A program made the position numbers and the translations under genes. Below, piece by piece: positions 1-9,232 of a stretch of DNA of 64,000 nt. The notes under the pieces were generated by a model. The model had not been told where the DNA came from and ran no database searches. It was given only the letters and a program-made list of their open reading frames with translations. Origin of the DNA: Caldivirga sp. MU80 (lineage in GTDB: Archaea > Thermoproteota > Thermoprotei > Thermoproteales > Thermocladiaceae); NCBI RefSeq assembly GCF_001663375.1, contig NZ_LCTF01000002.1, forward strand, positions 1-64,000, read 5' to 3'. The number at the start of each line of letters is the position of its first letter. Position 1 is the stretch's first letter.

Positions 1-904
1 CTGGTGAGACCCCGGGCGGCACCCTCATGTCTAGTTCCAGTTCTGCATAGTCTGGGACCATGTTTATCTTTGATCCGCCCCTAATAACCCCTGGGTTGAA
101 GGAGACTGAGCCTATCACACCCCTTAAGTCGGCTTCACTCAGCCTTAACCCACCCCTTAGGGCACCCTCCAGGTAGACCTTGGCTGAGTTGTTAACCGCC
201 TCCACTAGGTCCTGGGGTAACTTAATCCCCCTATTCACCTCCTCAATGATACCCTGCGCCGCCTCAATAGCCTTAATAAGCCTCATTATTGCGTTATCTC
301 CAAGCACAGGTAGACTACCGTGGGCCGGCCTACCCCTAGCCACAAGCCTAACTTGGCTAAGCCCCTTCTCCGCTATGCAGTACCTACTGAAGCCCGTTGG
401 CTCAGCCACTATGGCCGCGTCACCCATCAGGACATTATCCTTAACCAGGGCCTCAACCCCAGCATGACCCCCAACCTCCTCATCCGCCGTTGCGGAGAAG
501 ACCAGCGTCCCAGAACCCTTGCCCTCAATCACGTGACCCAACTCGGCGAAGACCATCATTATCACGGCTAGGCCACCCTTCATGTCCGTTGAGCCCCTCC
601 CGTAAACCTTACCCTCAATTATTTTCCCCGAAAATGGTGGGTAAGTCCACCGGGATGTGTCGCCAGGTGGAACAACATCAGTGTGCCCATTGAGTATTAG
701 TATTGGTCTACCACTGCCCACCTTAGCCACCAGGTTGGGCTTACCCTTAACGTACTCGTAGATGCTGCTTGAGAAGCCACGCGCACTAAGCCAGTCCCTA
801 ATGAAGCCGACAACCCCAGTCACATCACCAGGCGGGTTAGTGCTGTCTATTTGAACTAGGCGTGAGGTTAACTCGGCCAATTGATCACCCAAATTACCCC
901 GCAT
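1..904 (-). CDS. M20 family metallopeptidase/deacylase (ArgE/DapE-like), C-terminus cut by window edge
   Basis: The reverse strand reads openly from an ATG at 904 to the window edge, giving about 301 residues. It matches the M20 zinc amidohydrolases (ArgE/DapE/carboxypeptidase G2 type). Visible metal-site motifs are GHTD (His74, Asp76), GRGSTDMKGG (Asp107), the catalytic and metal Glu pair in ATADEEVGG (Glu142-143) and a later VAEPTG Glu. These enzymes remove acyl groups from amino acids such as N-acetylornithine or succinyl-diaminopimelate. The true substrate cannot be read from the motifs and no partner arginine or lysine gene is adjacent. The C-terminal part of the catalytic domain lies outside the window. 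Confidence 0.9.
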   Translation of the reverse strand, partial: MRGNLGDQLAELTSRLVQIDSTNPPGDVTGVVGFIRDWLSARGFSSSIYEYVKGKPNLVAKVGSGRPILILNGHTDVVPPGDTSRWTYPPFSGKIIEGKVYGRGSTDMKGGLAVIMMVFAELGHVIEGKGSGTLVFSATADEEVGGHAGVEALVKDNVLMGDAAIVAEPTGFSRYCIAEKGLSQVRLVARGRPAHGSLPVLGDNAIMRLIKAIEAAQGIIEEVNRGIKLPQDLVEAVNNSAKVYLEGALRGGLRLSEADLRGVIGSVSFNPGVIRGGSKINMVPDYAELELDMRVPPGVSP

Positions 905-1018
905 CGTTAAGCTTATTGCACAGTATAATATAAGTTTTTCTTATTTATTTCATTAAATTAATGATCAATTTAATAAAGAGGTAACGCTTAAAAATTTGCT
1001 AAGAATAACTTATTTTTG

Positions 1019-1234
1019 ATGGCCATCAACACCAGGAATGTGATTAAGGTTGTTTTACTAATGCTTGTGCCTTGGATATTCATAGTGTTTGCTGCGCCGC
1101 TTTACAATAAGCCCTACCCTGAGTTGGGTGGTTGGCCATTCCTATGGTGGTACCTCTTCGCCTGGGTCTTTATACAGCCTGTGATAACCTACATAGTGTA
1201 CAGGTTTGTGGATAAGAAGGGTGGTGAGTCATAA
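1019..1234 (+). CDS. Small membrane protein (DUF3311-like) paired with symporter
   Basis: A 71-residue protein with two predicted membrane helices (about residues 9-27 and 42-61) and a charged C-terminus. A TTG lies one codon earlier at 1016, but the ATG at 1019 is preferred. Its stop overlaps the start of the next gene by one base (TAATG), so the two are co-translated. Small two-helix proteins of the DUF3311 type commonly precede sodium:solute symporter genes and probably act as an accessory subunit. The family assignment is from length, topology and context, not from a strong motif. Confidence 0.75.
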   Translation: MAINTRNVIKVVLLMLVPWIFIVFAAPLYNKPYPELGGWPFLWWYLFAWVFIQPVITYIVYRFVDKKGGES

Positions 1235-2697
1235 TGTTCACGGTAATTGACTACACGGTCTTCTTCACCCTAGTCGGCTTAACCGTGGTTGCGGGTTTTT
1301 TGGGCAGTAAGTGGAGGGCGCCCGACTTCAGTAAAATAGCGGAGTGGAGTCTTGGGGGTATGAGGTTCGGCTCCTTCATAGTCTGGTTCCTAATGGGTGC
1401 CGATATTTATACAGCCTATTCGTTAATATCAATACCGGGTGCGGCCTATTCCCTAGGTGGCTTCATACTTTACGCCGTCGTTTACGGTTCAGTGTCTTAC
1501 CCATTCCTCTACATAGTGGCCACTAAGTTCTACAGGATAGCCAAGCGCCGCGGCTACATCACAGCGGGTGATTATGTTAGGGATAGGTTTGATAGTGGCG
1601 TATTGTCGCTGTTAATCTCATTAACAGGTATAATAGCGATGCTGCCTTACATTGCACTTCAAATAGTTGGGATAAGGTACGTGCTTGATGCCATGGGCTT
1701 CCCGGTGATTCCAAGCTTCATAATAGCCTACATAATAGTGGCGTTGTTTGTGGCGTTCAGTGGGTTAAGGGGCCCGGCCTTAAGTTCACTGATTAAGGAT
1801 GCTGTACTATGGGCCGTGATATTAACAGTTGTTGTTGCATTAGGTATACGCTTCAGCGGCTTCGGCCCCATTTTCACTCAACTTGGTCCCTCACACTACC
1901 TGATACCTAGTAAGTTAATGGTGGGTTACATAACGTTGGCCTTTGGAAGTGGGATATCGTGGTTACTCTTCCCTAACCTACTGGTTGGCTTATTAGGCTC
2001 TAAGAGTGAGGATGTTATTAGGAAGAATTCCGTTTTCCTGCCACTTTACCAAGTTTGGCTAGTCTTCCTAGCCATAATGGGCCTAGTCGCCTTAGCTAAG
2101 AACCTAGTGCCAAGCGGTGTATCAAGTCTGGCATTCCCATCAGTGTTGAATGCGTACTTCCCAAGCAGCTTTGTTGCGATTGCATTTGCGGGTATTGTAA
2201 TCGGGAGCATGGTTCCAGCTGGTCTTCAGAGCCTTGGTGCGGCTAATCTCATAACCAGGAACATTTACCTAGATTTCATAAATAGGAGGGCTAATGAGAG
2301 GCAGCAGGTATTTTGGGGTAGGGTAGCCGTGTTTATAATGATAGTGGCATCCCTAATATTTGCCCTAGTCCCAGCCGCAAGTGGCTTAATATTCTATCTA
2401 CTAACCTTCTCATACGCCTGGCTACTGCAAACATTACCCGCAATAATACTCTCAATGTACTGGTATGACTTAGATAAGTATAGCGTGGCCGCTGGATGGG
2501 CTGTGGGTACTGGGTTAGTTACGTATGGTTTAGTCACAGTTAAATTCTCATCATCATTACTGCCATGGTTCTACTACATGTACGTTGGTCTACTAGGTCT
2601 CATAGTTAACCTAGCGGTAATGCTAATTGTTTATGCGGTGGTTAAAGTCCTTAATGTTAAGGTAAGTAGCAGGTTAACACCACAGGAGTTGGTGTAA
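1234..2697 (+). CDS. Sodium:solute symporter (SSS family) permease
   Basis: A 487-residue polytopic membrane protein with about 13 hydrophobic helices, the usual size and topology of the sodium/solute symporter family (PutP/PanF-like). It would use a sodium or proton gradient to import a small organic solute such as an amino acid or carboxylate. The start codon overlaps the stop of the preceding small membrane protein, which supports a two-component transporter. Substrate specificity cannot be predicted; the divergent M20 peptidase next door hints at an acylated amino acid or peptide, but that is inference only. Confidence 0.88.
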   Translation: MFTVIDYTVFFTLVGLTVVAGFLGSKWRAPDFSKIAEWSLGGMRFGSFIVWFLMGADIYTAYSLISIPGAAYSLGGFILYAVVYGSVSYPFLYIVATKFYRIAKRRGYITAGDYVRDRFDSGVLSLLISLTGIIAMLPYIALQIVGIRYVLDAMGFPVIPSFIIAYIIVALFVAFSGLRGPALSSLIKDAVLWAVILTVVVALGIRFSGFGPIFTQLGPSHYLIPSKLMVGYITLAFGSGISWLLFPNLLVGLLGSKSEDVIRKNSVFLPLYQVWLVFLAIMGLVALAKNLVPSGVSSLAFPSVLNAYFPSSFVAIAFAGIVIGSMVPAGLQSLGAANLITRNIYLDFINRRANERQQVFWGRVAVFIMIVASLIFALVPAASGLIFYLLTFSYAWLLQTLPAIILSMYWYDLDKYSVAAGWAVGTGLVTYGLVTVKFSSSLLPWFYYMYVGLLGLIVNLAVMLIVYAVVKVLNVKVSSRLTPQELV

Positions 2698-2869
2698 TTC
2701 TGCCCCACGGTTAAAGCCTTCAAAAGCAAGGCCTTTTCCATTTCCATGCCTAAGATTTCCATCCATACCGCATACATGTTGACTATGTAGGTCTATTTAT
2801 TGAACGTAGTTGGCCAGTTGGCATATTTAGCCTAACATTTATTAGCTACCTCAGGTGACTATACTTGAA

Positions 2870-4657
2870 ATGGGTGGAATATTCGGTCTTGTATCCAATA
2901 TTAGACCCGTGGCACCCGTAATTAGGATTGGCCTAGAAAGGTTAATCCACAGGGGTATTGATGGTGCCGGTGTTGCCACGGTTTACAATGGGGTTATTCA
3001 TGTTAAGAAGGATGCTGGGAAGGTGACTGATGTGCACAGTAGGCTTAATCTAGATGATTTACCGGGCTACGTCGGCATAGGCCACGTTAGGTCAGCCACA
3101 CACGGCAGGCCCGTGTACGAGAACACACACCCAGTCCAGGACTGCACAGGCACCGTGGCCCTCGTCATGGATGGGGTTGTTTCGGATTACGACGAGATTA
3201 GGAAGAGGCTTATGAAGAGGCATAGGTTAGTCTCGAGGACTGATGCTGAAGCCCTAGCCCACATGCTTGAGGATGAGTTAAGCAGCGGTAAGTCAATGGC
3301 TGAGGCCTTATCATCTGTGACCAGGCAGGTTAAGGGGTATTACACGGTAGCCGTGCTTCATAAGGATGAGGAGAGGATCTACGCCTTAAGCATGGGTAAC
3401 CCACTGGTCATAGGGGTTGGTGATGGGGAATACTTCGTGTCCTCGGAGGAGCAGGCCATACCGGTTAAACTGAACTCAGTCTACTTCATGGAGCCCAACC
3501 AACTGGCCGTGGTTAGTAGGGATGGGGTTGTCTTCCTCAACGCCTCAACACTGGGTAGGATTGAACCCACGCCCCAGGTGGCGTCTCAAGTGGTTGTGGA
3601 GGTTGTTAAGGGTTCATTCCCACACTACATGGTTAAGGAGATTTATGAGGAGCCTGAGGTTTTAGCCAGGGCCGTTAACCTACTCCAGAGGGAGTACCTG
3701 AACGATGCAGCTATGATAGTTGCCAAGGCCAGGAACATAATATTCACGGGTTCCGGCACCTCCTACTACGCCTCACTGATAGGTAAGTACTACCTCGAGG
3801 AGTTGGCTGGGGTTAGGGCTGATGCGGTTCCAGCCGGTGAATTCCCCTACATTGGGGCTAGGTATATTGAACCAGGTACGTTGATAATAGCCGTTAGCCA
3901 ATCGGGTGAGTCAACGGACGTCATTAGGGCTATTAGGTGGGCTAAGAGGAAGGGGGCTATAATACTAGGCATTGTTAATAGGCTTGGCTCAGCATTAATG
4001 AGGGAGTCAAACGTCTACCTACCAATGGGTGCAGGGCCTGAGTTAGCTGTGCCAGCCACCAAGTCCTTCGTGGCCTCCGTGGTTATGATGCTTCAACTGG
4101 CCTACGCGGTTAAGGGTAATGTAGCCGAGGCTAGGGAGCTTGTCAATAAGACCATAGGCGTGTTAATAAACCAATTGGATAAGGTTAGGGATGACATCAG
4201 GAAAGTTGCCAAGTCACTTTCCAGCCACGGCAATGCATACGTCATATCAGGAGGCCCTGTTGGTTTACCCATAGCCATGGAGACCGCCCTAAAGCTTAAG
4301 GAGGCTGCTCAAATCCACTCGGAAGCATTCAGCTTCAGGGAGTTTAAACACGGCCCAATAACCCTGGTTTCGAGGGAATTCCCAACAATAGCCATAATGC
4401 CCGGCAACGACATAGACGAGGAGATCGTTAACGTAATCTCCGAGGTGTGGTCAAGGGGAGGGTACACGGTAGTCATAACGCAGAGAGGTAGGGAGGTTAC
4501 GGGTGACCAGGTAATATACGTTGAGAGGGTTGGTAATAGGCTAATGGTGCCACTGGTTTACCCATCGGTCATCCAACTACTGGCCTACGAACTCGGGGTG
4601 GCGAGGGGCGTTGACGTGGATAACCCACACAACTTAAGCAAGGTAGTCACCACTTAA
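2870..4657 (+). CDS. glmS: GlmS-like glucosamine-6-phosphate synthase homologue with inactivated glutaminase domain
   Basis: About 595 residues, as in glutamine:fructose-6-phosphate aminotransferase, with an N-terminal class II glutamine amidotransferase domain (1-230) and two SIS isomerase domains. SIS motifs are intact: GSGTSYYAS, SQSGESTDV, ATKSFVAS, FKHGPITL and the C-terminal NLSKVVT. The glutaminase is abnormal: the protein begins M-G-G-I-F-G, with Gly where Cys must follow Met (codon GGT against TGT), and the oxyanion-hole NG is DG. The RxATHG loop remains (RSATHG). The ATG at 2870 lies about 30 bases after a TATA-like catttatta; an in-frame GTG at 2855 would only add MTILE. It probably works with free ammonia or as an isomerase/deaminase; this is inference. 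Confidence 0.88.
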   Translation: MGGIFGLVSNIRPVAPVIRIGLERLIHRGIDGAGVATVYNGVIHVKKDAGKVTDVHSRLNLDDLPGYVGIGHVRSATHGRPVYENTHPVQDCTGTVALVMDGVVSDYDEIRKRLMKRHRLVSRTDAEALAHMLEDELSSGKSMAEALSSVTRQVKGYYTVAVLHKDEERIYALSMGNPLVIGVGDGEYFVSSEEQAIPVKLNSVYFMEPNQLAVVSRDGVVFLNASTLGRIEPTPQVASQVVVEVVKGSFPHYMVKEIYEEPEVLARAVNLLQREYLNDAAMIVAKARNIIFTGSGTSYYASLIGKYYLEELAGVRADAVPAGEFPYIGARYIEPGTLIIAVSQSGESTDVIRAIRWAKRKGAIILGIVNRLGSALMRESNVYLPMGAGPELAVPATKSFVASVVMMLQLAYAVKGNVAEARELVNKTIGVLINQLDKVRDDIRKVAKSLSSHGNAYVISGGPVGLPIAMETALKLKEAAQIHSEAFSFREFKHGPITLVSREFPTIAIMPGNDIDEEIVNVISEVWSRGGYTVVITQRGREVTGDQVIYVERVGNRLMVPLVYPSVIQLLAYELGVARGVDVDNPHNLSKVVTT

Positions 4658-4712
4658 GGTAACTAGAAGCTTATGGGAAAGTGAAATAAATAACTACACA
4701 TGGGTTGGTGCA

Positions 4713-5192
4713 ATGAAGTGCCCCTACTGGGTTGTTAAGGGTGAGTTGGCTGGCTCCTGCGCACCGAGGGGTGTTAAGGATGTTGAGAACTGGGCTAGGA
4801 TGGGGGTTAAGGCGGTGGTGTCGTTGATGGAGGATTTCGAGTTCGATGAATTGGGGTTCCCCCTCAGCGATTACGTTGATGCGTTAAGGAGGTTCAACAT
4901 CAGGTTCCTGCACGCACCCACCACTGATGGCGAACCCCCACCCAGCGACGTTTTCATGGCCATTTTAAGGTGGATCAGCGATAGGGTTAATGGAGGTGAG
5001 CCCGTCCTAGTCCACTGCAATGCTGGTGTCGGTAGGTCACCCACGGTCATAATAGGTTACCTGATGTATAAGGGGTATAGCCTGAGGGATGCGTATAGGC
5101 TAGTGTCCAGTATTAACGACGAGGTTTCACTCAGCCTAACCCAGGCCCTAGCCCTGGAGAGACTTGAGGAATCCCTGAGAAGGCGAACCTAG
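4713..5192 (+). CDS. Dual-specificity protein phosphatase
   Basis: A 159-residue protein of the cysteine-based dual-specificity phosphatase family. The signature HCxxGxxRS is present as HCNAGVGRS, with nucleophile Cys102 and phosphate-binding Arg108. Asp72 in the TTDGEPP loop is the likely general acid. The length is that of compact archaeal DSPs, with no extra domain. It would remove phosphate from Ser, Thr or Tyr residues in cytosolic proteins. The gene stands alone between glmS and a small MJ1316-type protein. An AT-rich box (aaataaataac) about 30 bases before the ATG is a plausible promoter. Confidence 0.9.
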   Translation: MKCPYWVVKGELAGSCAPRGVKDVENWARMGVKAVVSLMEDFEFDELGFPLSDYVDALRRFNIRFLHAPTTDGEPPPSDVFMAILRWISDRVNGGEPVLVHCNAGVGRSPTVIIGYLMYKGYSLRDAYRLVSSINDEVSLSLTQALALERLEESLRRRT

Positions 5193-5419
5193 CCTACATT
5201 ATCCAAGCAACAAAAATGAATGGCAAGTCTTGCCTTTTATGGCGGGTTGTTCTACTGTGTGGTTCGTAGTAATGGGGTTTTAAATCAACGCTAGGCAGGG
5301 TATTCATTAACCCCACAATAGACGGAGCAACAACCAAACCCAAAGCAAAAACTAACCCGGGGAAGGGGGTCATTAACCTCTGCGGCACGTTTAAAGCCTA
5401 GGAGCCAGAGCATTAGTAA

Positions 5420-5677
5420 GTGGGTAGAAATAGGCTCAGGGATGTCTTCAACAGGATAATCTGGACCAATGCAAGGGATGAGTACGAGGTAGTCATAGTG
5501 TCCAGGGGGGAGCCCGGCAACGTTAAGGTCATACCCCTTAGGGGTTTAATTAGAGCTAGCAGGGATGGCGTAATCATAAGACTTGGAGGGGGTGAATCAT
5601 TCATACCCTACCACAGGGTACTGCTGGTGAGGGGGATTAATGGGGTTGTGGTTTACGAGAAGGGTAAGGGGCATTAA
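5420..5677 (+). CDS. UPF0248/DUF504 (MJ1316-type RNA-end recognition domain) protein
   Basis: An 85-residue protein starting at GTG, closely resembling the UPF0248 family: RDVFNRIIW near the start, then EVVIVSRGEPGNVKVIP, and ESFIPYHRVLLVR near the end. This domain (MJ1316) is proposed to recognise RNA ends, such as cyclic phosphates, and is often fused to or encoded near RNA-repair enzymes. Here it is a single domain protein. Its last bases overlap the convergent stop of the TPR-like gene by four bases. The role in this organism is unknown. Confidence 0.82.
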   Translation: MGRNRLRDVFNRIIWTNARDEYEVVIVSRGEPGNVKVIPLRGLIRASRDGVIIRLGGGESFIPYHRVLLVRGINGVVVYEKGKGH

Positions 5678-6936
5678 CCAGTTAACCAGCTTCTCAACAG
5701 TTCCCTAGCCCCCTTAACCACATCCTCGTTAACCCTAACCCCCATCTCACTTAGTCTCCTCACAAGTTCGCTCGGTTCTAGGGATAGGTCAAGCCCCATT
5801 GCAGCTAGGGCGGCGGCAACCTTAACACCATCAAGCCCACCCGTCCTAGCCAGGGCCTTGACGTTTAGGTACAGTTTAACCCGCCCCTCATCGACGCCTA
5901 GTTCACTGGCCACGCCTCCTAAACCAAGGCTCCTGAGGGCGTTCACTAAGCCATTAAGGTCACCGTACCTCTGCGTCACCAACCAGTCAACGTGGAGAAC
6001 TAGTGCCGTTAGGTACTTCGTGAATAACCTACCTTTATCATCATCATTGTTGGCTAGTTGAAGTGCAGAGCCGTAGGCCACCTCAGCTTCCTCCGCGGCT
6101 TCTGGTATTTCCTGAGCGACGTTAAGTAGCATGTCCCCAGCCTCCTCGTAGTAATCCTGTTCCCCATCCTCAATGGCCTCAATCAACCTAGCCATTGCGG
6201 CGCACCTAGTGACTTCGGTTAAATACCCATCAACCCACCTAGCCGCTGAGGCGCATTGCAGGTAGGTTGACCTAGCCTCATCCAGGTTGCCGTGGGTTAG
6301 GTGATACCTGGCCAGTTCCATTAAGCCGAGCAGCCTAACGTTAACGGCATCGTCAAGTTCCCTTAACTCACTGTAGTGGTTATATGCGGCCGAGAGGTGC
6401 ATCATGGCATCCTCGATTAACCTATACTCAGCCTCATGGTTACCCCTCTCATGCTCAAGTTCAGACGACTTAATGTCAATTAAACCCTCACCAAGCTCAA
6501 TTAGGGCTTTAAGCCTTAGCGAATCCTCGCCCACAGCCACGTTAACCTTACTTCTAAGCAGCTCCACGGCCCTCCCCAACTCCCCATGCTCCATCATTAG
6601 TTCACTCAACCTGATGGCCAACCCAATGCTATTCACGTTAACCGGGTCTATGCCGGCTATCAACGCTATAACCTTGCCACTTGGTTTAATGCTGAGCAGC
6701 AATTCGGCATCGTGTTCACTAAGCCCCTTGCCAATATCTCTAAGCAGGTTTTCAGGTAGCTCGTTTAGGTGCCTAAGCAGTGTGCCTTTACTGGCTGGTA
6801 GCTGCCTAACATCCTTTATGATCCTGCTCCTAATGCACTCAAGGTCCCATAGGCACTCCTCAGCTAACCCCATACCCAGTTGTGGGTTTAGTAGGGGGTT
6901 TAAATAATCATTTACCTGAGTCCCATGCTTAACCAT
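5674..6936 (-). CDS. Helical-repeat (TPR-like) protein of unknown function
   Basis: A 420-residue, almost entirely alpha-helical, soluble protein. The middle part (about 95-330) has repeating helix pairs with Ala, Tyr and Leu at TPR-like spacing. The last 100 residues form another helical unit rich in Leu-Gly. No catalytic motif is seen. It does not match a family I can name and is probably a Thermoproteales-specific scaffold protein. The ATG at 6936 lies about 20-27 bases from an AT-rich element shared with the divergent sugar-nucleotide gene. Confidence 0.7.
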   Translation of the reverse strand: MVKHGTQVNDYLNPLLNPQLGMGLAEECLWDLECIRSRIIKDVRQLPASKGTLLRHLNELPENLLRDIGKGLSEHDAELLLSIKPSGKVIALIAGIDPVNVNSIGLAIRLSELMMEHGELGRAVELLRSKVNVAVGEDSLRLKALIELGEGLIDIKSSELEHERGNHEAEYRLIEDAMMHLSAAYNHYSELRELDDAVNVRLLGLMELARYHLTHGNLDEARSTYLQCASAARWVDGYLTEVTRCAAMARLIEAIEDGEQDYYEEAGDMLLNVAQEIPEAAEEAEVAYGSALQLANNDDDKGRLFTKYLTALVLHVDWLVTQRYGDLNGLVNALRSLGLGGVASELGVDEGRVKLYLNVKALARTGGLDGVKVAAALAAMGLDLSLEPSELVRRLSEMGVRVNEDVVKGARELLRSWLTG

Positions 6937-6954
6937 ATTCTGCGTTATTAAATG

Positions 6955-6962
6955 TTTATTAA
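6955..6962. promoter_or_regulatory. Shared TATA-like element between divergent genes
   Basis: The sequence tttattaa lies about 21-28 bases before the ATG at 6983 on the plus strand and about 19-26 bases before the ATG at 6936 on the minus strand. Both distances suit an archaeal TATA box for leaderless transcripts. One core element could therefore serve both directions. A second AT-rich stretch (6972-6980) is too close to 6983 to serve it. Confidence 0.4.
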
Positions 6963-6982
6963 TCAGAATTCGCTATTTAAGT

Positions 6983-8080
6983 ATGGTTAGCGTGATAATA
7001 CTGGCTGGGGGGTATGCCACTAGGCTTAGGCCACTTACCTTCACCAAGCCTAAGCCCCTACTCCCCATACTGAATAAGGCTGTGATAGATTGGATCCTGG
7101 ACTCCGTCACAGCTATTAAACCAAGCAGCATCTTCCTGTCCGTTAGATACATGAGTGAGCTCATTGAGAAGCACATTAACCATAGGTGGGCTTCATTAAT
7201 GGGTATTATTAACGTTGTTAGGGAGGATAAGCCCCTAGGTGACGGTGGCCCGGTCTCGTACATAGCCAGTAATTATAAGCTTGACGACATCATAGTGGTC
7301 TTCAATGGTGACATATTCACCAGGGTTAACCTGGAGGAGGTTATTAATGAGCATGTTAGCAAGGGCGCCTTAGCCACAATATGCCTAACCCAGGTCAGCG
7401 ACGTATCGCAGTACGGCGTGGTCACGCTGGGTAAGGATAACCTCGTGACTGGTTTCGTTGAGAAGCCTGAACCAGGTAGCGCACCATCAAACCTGATAAA
7501 CGCCGGCATATACGTGTTCAGTAAGGAGGCACTTAGGTACTTTCCAAAGCCTGGCGAATTCGGTAAGTTAGCCCTGGACGTCTTACCCAGGATAATTAAG
7601 GACCGTGGGGCCTATGGGTATGCCTTAAAGGGGTATTGGTATGACATAGGGACTGTGTCATCATACCTGGACGCTAATTTCAGGGCCCTTGACGAGTACT
7701 GTAGGGACTGCCCCATGCCCAATGGTAACGATGTTTCAATAAAGCCACCCGTCTTCATAGGTGAGGGTGTTTCAATAGGGCCTGGGGCTGAGGTGGGGCC
7801 TTACGTGGTTATCCTGCCTAATTCCAAGATTGGCGCCCATAGTAGGATTAAGTACTCGGTTATAATGGACAACACCACGGTTGAGAGGGGGGCTTACGTT
7901 GACCTCGCGGTGCTTGGCTCCGATGTTTTCGTGGGTAGGTGGGCTAGGATTGAGAAGGGGGTTGTTGTGGGTGATGGTAGCTACATCAGCGACCACGTGC
8001 TTATAAACAGGGATTCGATAATAGGCCCCTTCAGGGAGGTTAACCAAAGCGTATATGAGGTTGGCAGGATACTGCTTTAA
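6983..8080 (+). CDS. Sugar-1-phosphate nucleotidylyltransferase (NDP-sugar pyrophosphorylase) with left-handed beta-helix
   Basis: A 365-residue enzyme with the nucleotidyltransferase signature LAGGYATRLRPLTFTKPKPLLP at residues 7-28 and a metal-binding NGD at about 108-110. After residue 245 there are hexapeptide-like repeats typical of a left-handed beta-helix (IGEGVSIGPGAEVGPYVVI and following). It would make a nucleotide-activated sugar from a sugar-1-phosphate and NTP for glycosylation or polysaccharide synthesis. The family includes glucose-1-phosphate thymidylyl/uridylyl and mannose-1-phosphate guanylyl enzymes; substrate is uncertain. It may draw on the amino-sugar pathway of the nearby glmS homologue. 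Confidence 0.88.
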   Translation: MVSVIILAGGYATRLRPLTFTKPKPLLPILNKAVIDWILDSVTAIKPSSIFLSVRYMSELIEKHINHRWASLMGIINVVREDKPLGDGGPVSYIASNYKLDDIIVVFNGDIFTRVNLEEVINEHVSKGALATICLTQVSDVSQYGVVTLGKDNLVTGFVEKPEPGSAPSNLINAGIYVFSKEALRYFPKPGEFGKLALDVLPRIIKDRGAYGYALKGYWYDIGTVSSYLDANFRALDEYCRDCPMPNGNDVSIKPPVFIGEGVSIGPGAEVGPYVVILPNSKIGAHSRIKYSVIMDNTTVERGAYVDLAVLGSDVFVGRWARIEKGVVVGDGSYISDHVLINRDSIIGPFREVNQSVYEVGRILL

Positions 8081-8086
8081 ACAACC

Positions 8087-8368
8087 CTAATGAATGTTCA
8101 GTATAATAGCAACTATAAGCAGAACCCAGCCTATTGCTATTAAAACCCCGAGAACCTTCTTAAAAGCAGACACAAACACCAGCAACAGGTATATAGCCGT
8201 TAATGATACCAACAGAGCTATGGCATTGCCGTAGGTGTTTGCTAGAGTTGGGTTGGCTTTAAACACCGTTTCCTGCAGTATGTATTGAAGTAGGTTAACT
8301 AACCCATTGTAGGCGTAGACGAACAGCTTAAATGCCTCGTTAATTATCACCACCGTGTTTATTGCCAT
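8087..8368 (-). CDS. Small membrane protein, unknown
   Basis: A 93-residue protein. The N-terminal half is amphipathic; the C-terminal half has two strongly hydrophobic segments (about 48-66 and 72-91), so it is likely a two-helix membrane protein. No recognisable family. It ends seven bases from the convergent nucleotidyltransferase gene. Hydrophobic organisation and fit in the gap between flanking genes support it being real. Confidence 0.6.
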   Translation of the reverse strand: MAINTVVIINEAFKLFVYAYNGLVNLLQYILQETVFKANPTLANTYGNAIALLVSLTAIYLLLVFVSAFKKVLGVLIAIGWVLLIVAIILNIH

Positions 8369-8419
8369 AATAACTAGGCATTGCGGCTGCTTAATAAGTA
8401 TTGCATTTAACGCTGAGTA

Positions 8420-9145
8420 CTACTCAATTGTGTATATCACGTCGAGGGTTGCCCCATTAATCCTGTTCTTAACAGTCTTAACCACGTCCCTACTTGCAGC
8501 CACCAGTATTGATACACCCACTAGGCTTGCCCCAGCCTGCCTTATTATGCTAAGGAGGGCATCCACAGTCCTACCTGACCTCACTATGTCATCCACTATT
8601 ATCACCGAGTCCTCCTTAGTCAAGAGTAGTCTAGGTATGTATAGGCTAACCTTCCTGGGGGGTGAGTCAGCCATGTATGCGGCCTCGTAGTGCTGCTCAA
8701 AGCCTGCATCCATGTACTGCTTAGCTATGGTTAAACCAGCGTTTAAGGCGTATGAAGCCGCCATGGCCAGTGGAATGCCGTCTACGGCGGCTGTTAGAAC
8801 CCTGGTTACCCTTAACCCCGAGAAGACCTCAAGTATGTGCCTCTCGTAGAGTTTAAGCACCGTGGGGTTTAGGACTATTGAACTTAGGTCTATGTAATTG
8901 CTGTTAACCTTAATCAGCCTTGAAACGACATTCCTAATGTCTGCCATGGGCCTAAGCGCCTTGACTATATCAGCCGCAGCCTTGGCTGATGGTAAAACCT
9001 CCATGTTGGCGTAGCGGCATAGTGTGGATTCAGGTATCTTAAGCATACTAGCCAATTGCTTAAACGACAGCGAGTAAATGCCCCTAACGGCATTTATGTA
9101 GAATACGGCATCCAACTGCAGATTAATCCTCTCCCTCCTCATCAT
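8420..9145 (-). CDS. HTH-phosphoribosyltransferase transcriptional regulator (PyrE-like, GfcR type)
   Basis: A 241-residue protein with an N-terminal helix-turn-helix (about 12-55, FKQLASMLKIPESTLCRYAN) and a C-terminal type I phosphoribosyltransferase fold. The PRPP loop VIIVDDIVRSGRTVD is clear at about 198-212. Such fusions of HTH and orotate-PRTase-like domains act as archaeal regulators that sense PRPP or nucleotides, for example GfcR in haloarchaea. It is encoded beside the pyrIED operon with the tRNA half between, so pyrimidine or purine control is plausible but inferred. The tandem ATGs at 9145 and 9142 are both possible starts. Confidence 0.85.
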   Translation of the reverse strand: MMRRERINLQLDAVFYINAVRGIYSLSFKQLASMLKIPESTLCRYANMEVLPSAKAAADIVKALRPMADIRNVVSRLIKVNSNYIDLSSIVLNPTVLKLYERHILEVFSGLRVTRVLTAAVDGIPLAMAASYALNAGLTIAKQYMDAGFEQHYEAAYMADSPPRKVSLYIPRLLLTKEDSVIIVDDIVRSGRTVDALLSIIRQAGASLVGVSILVAASRDVVKTVKNRINGATLDVIYTIE

Positions 9146-9202
9146 TAAATCAATTGAATACAGGGATTATTAAACCTAACTGATTCAATGACAACCAATA
9201 AC

Positions 9203-9211
9203 GCTTAAAAA
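9203..9211 (+). promoter_or_regulatory. TATA box of the split-tRNA transcript
   Basis: The sequence gcttaaaaa lies about 25-30 bases before the GG at 9233 that begins the leader of the tRNA half. It resembles a crenarchaeal stable-RNA promoter and shows that the 3' half has its own transcription start. Confidence 0.6.
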
Positions 9212-9232
9212 CTAGGCTAGACGTAGGTTACT

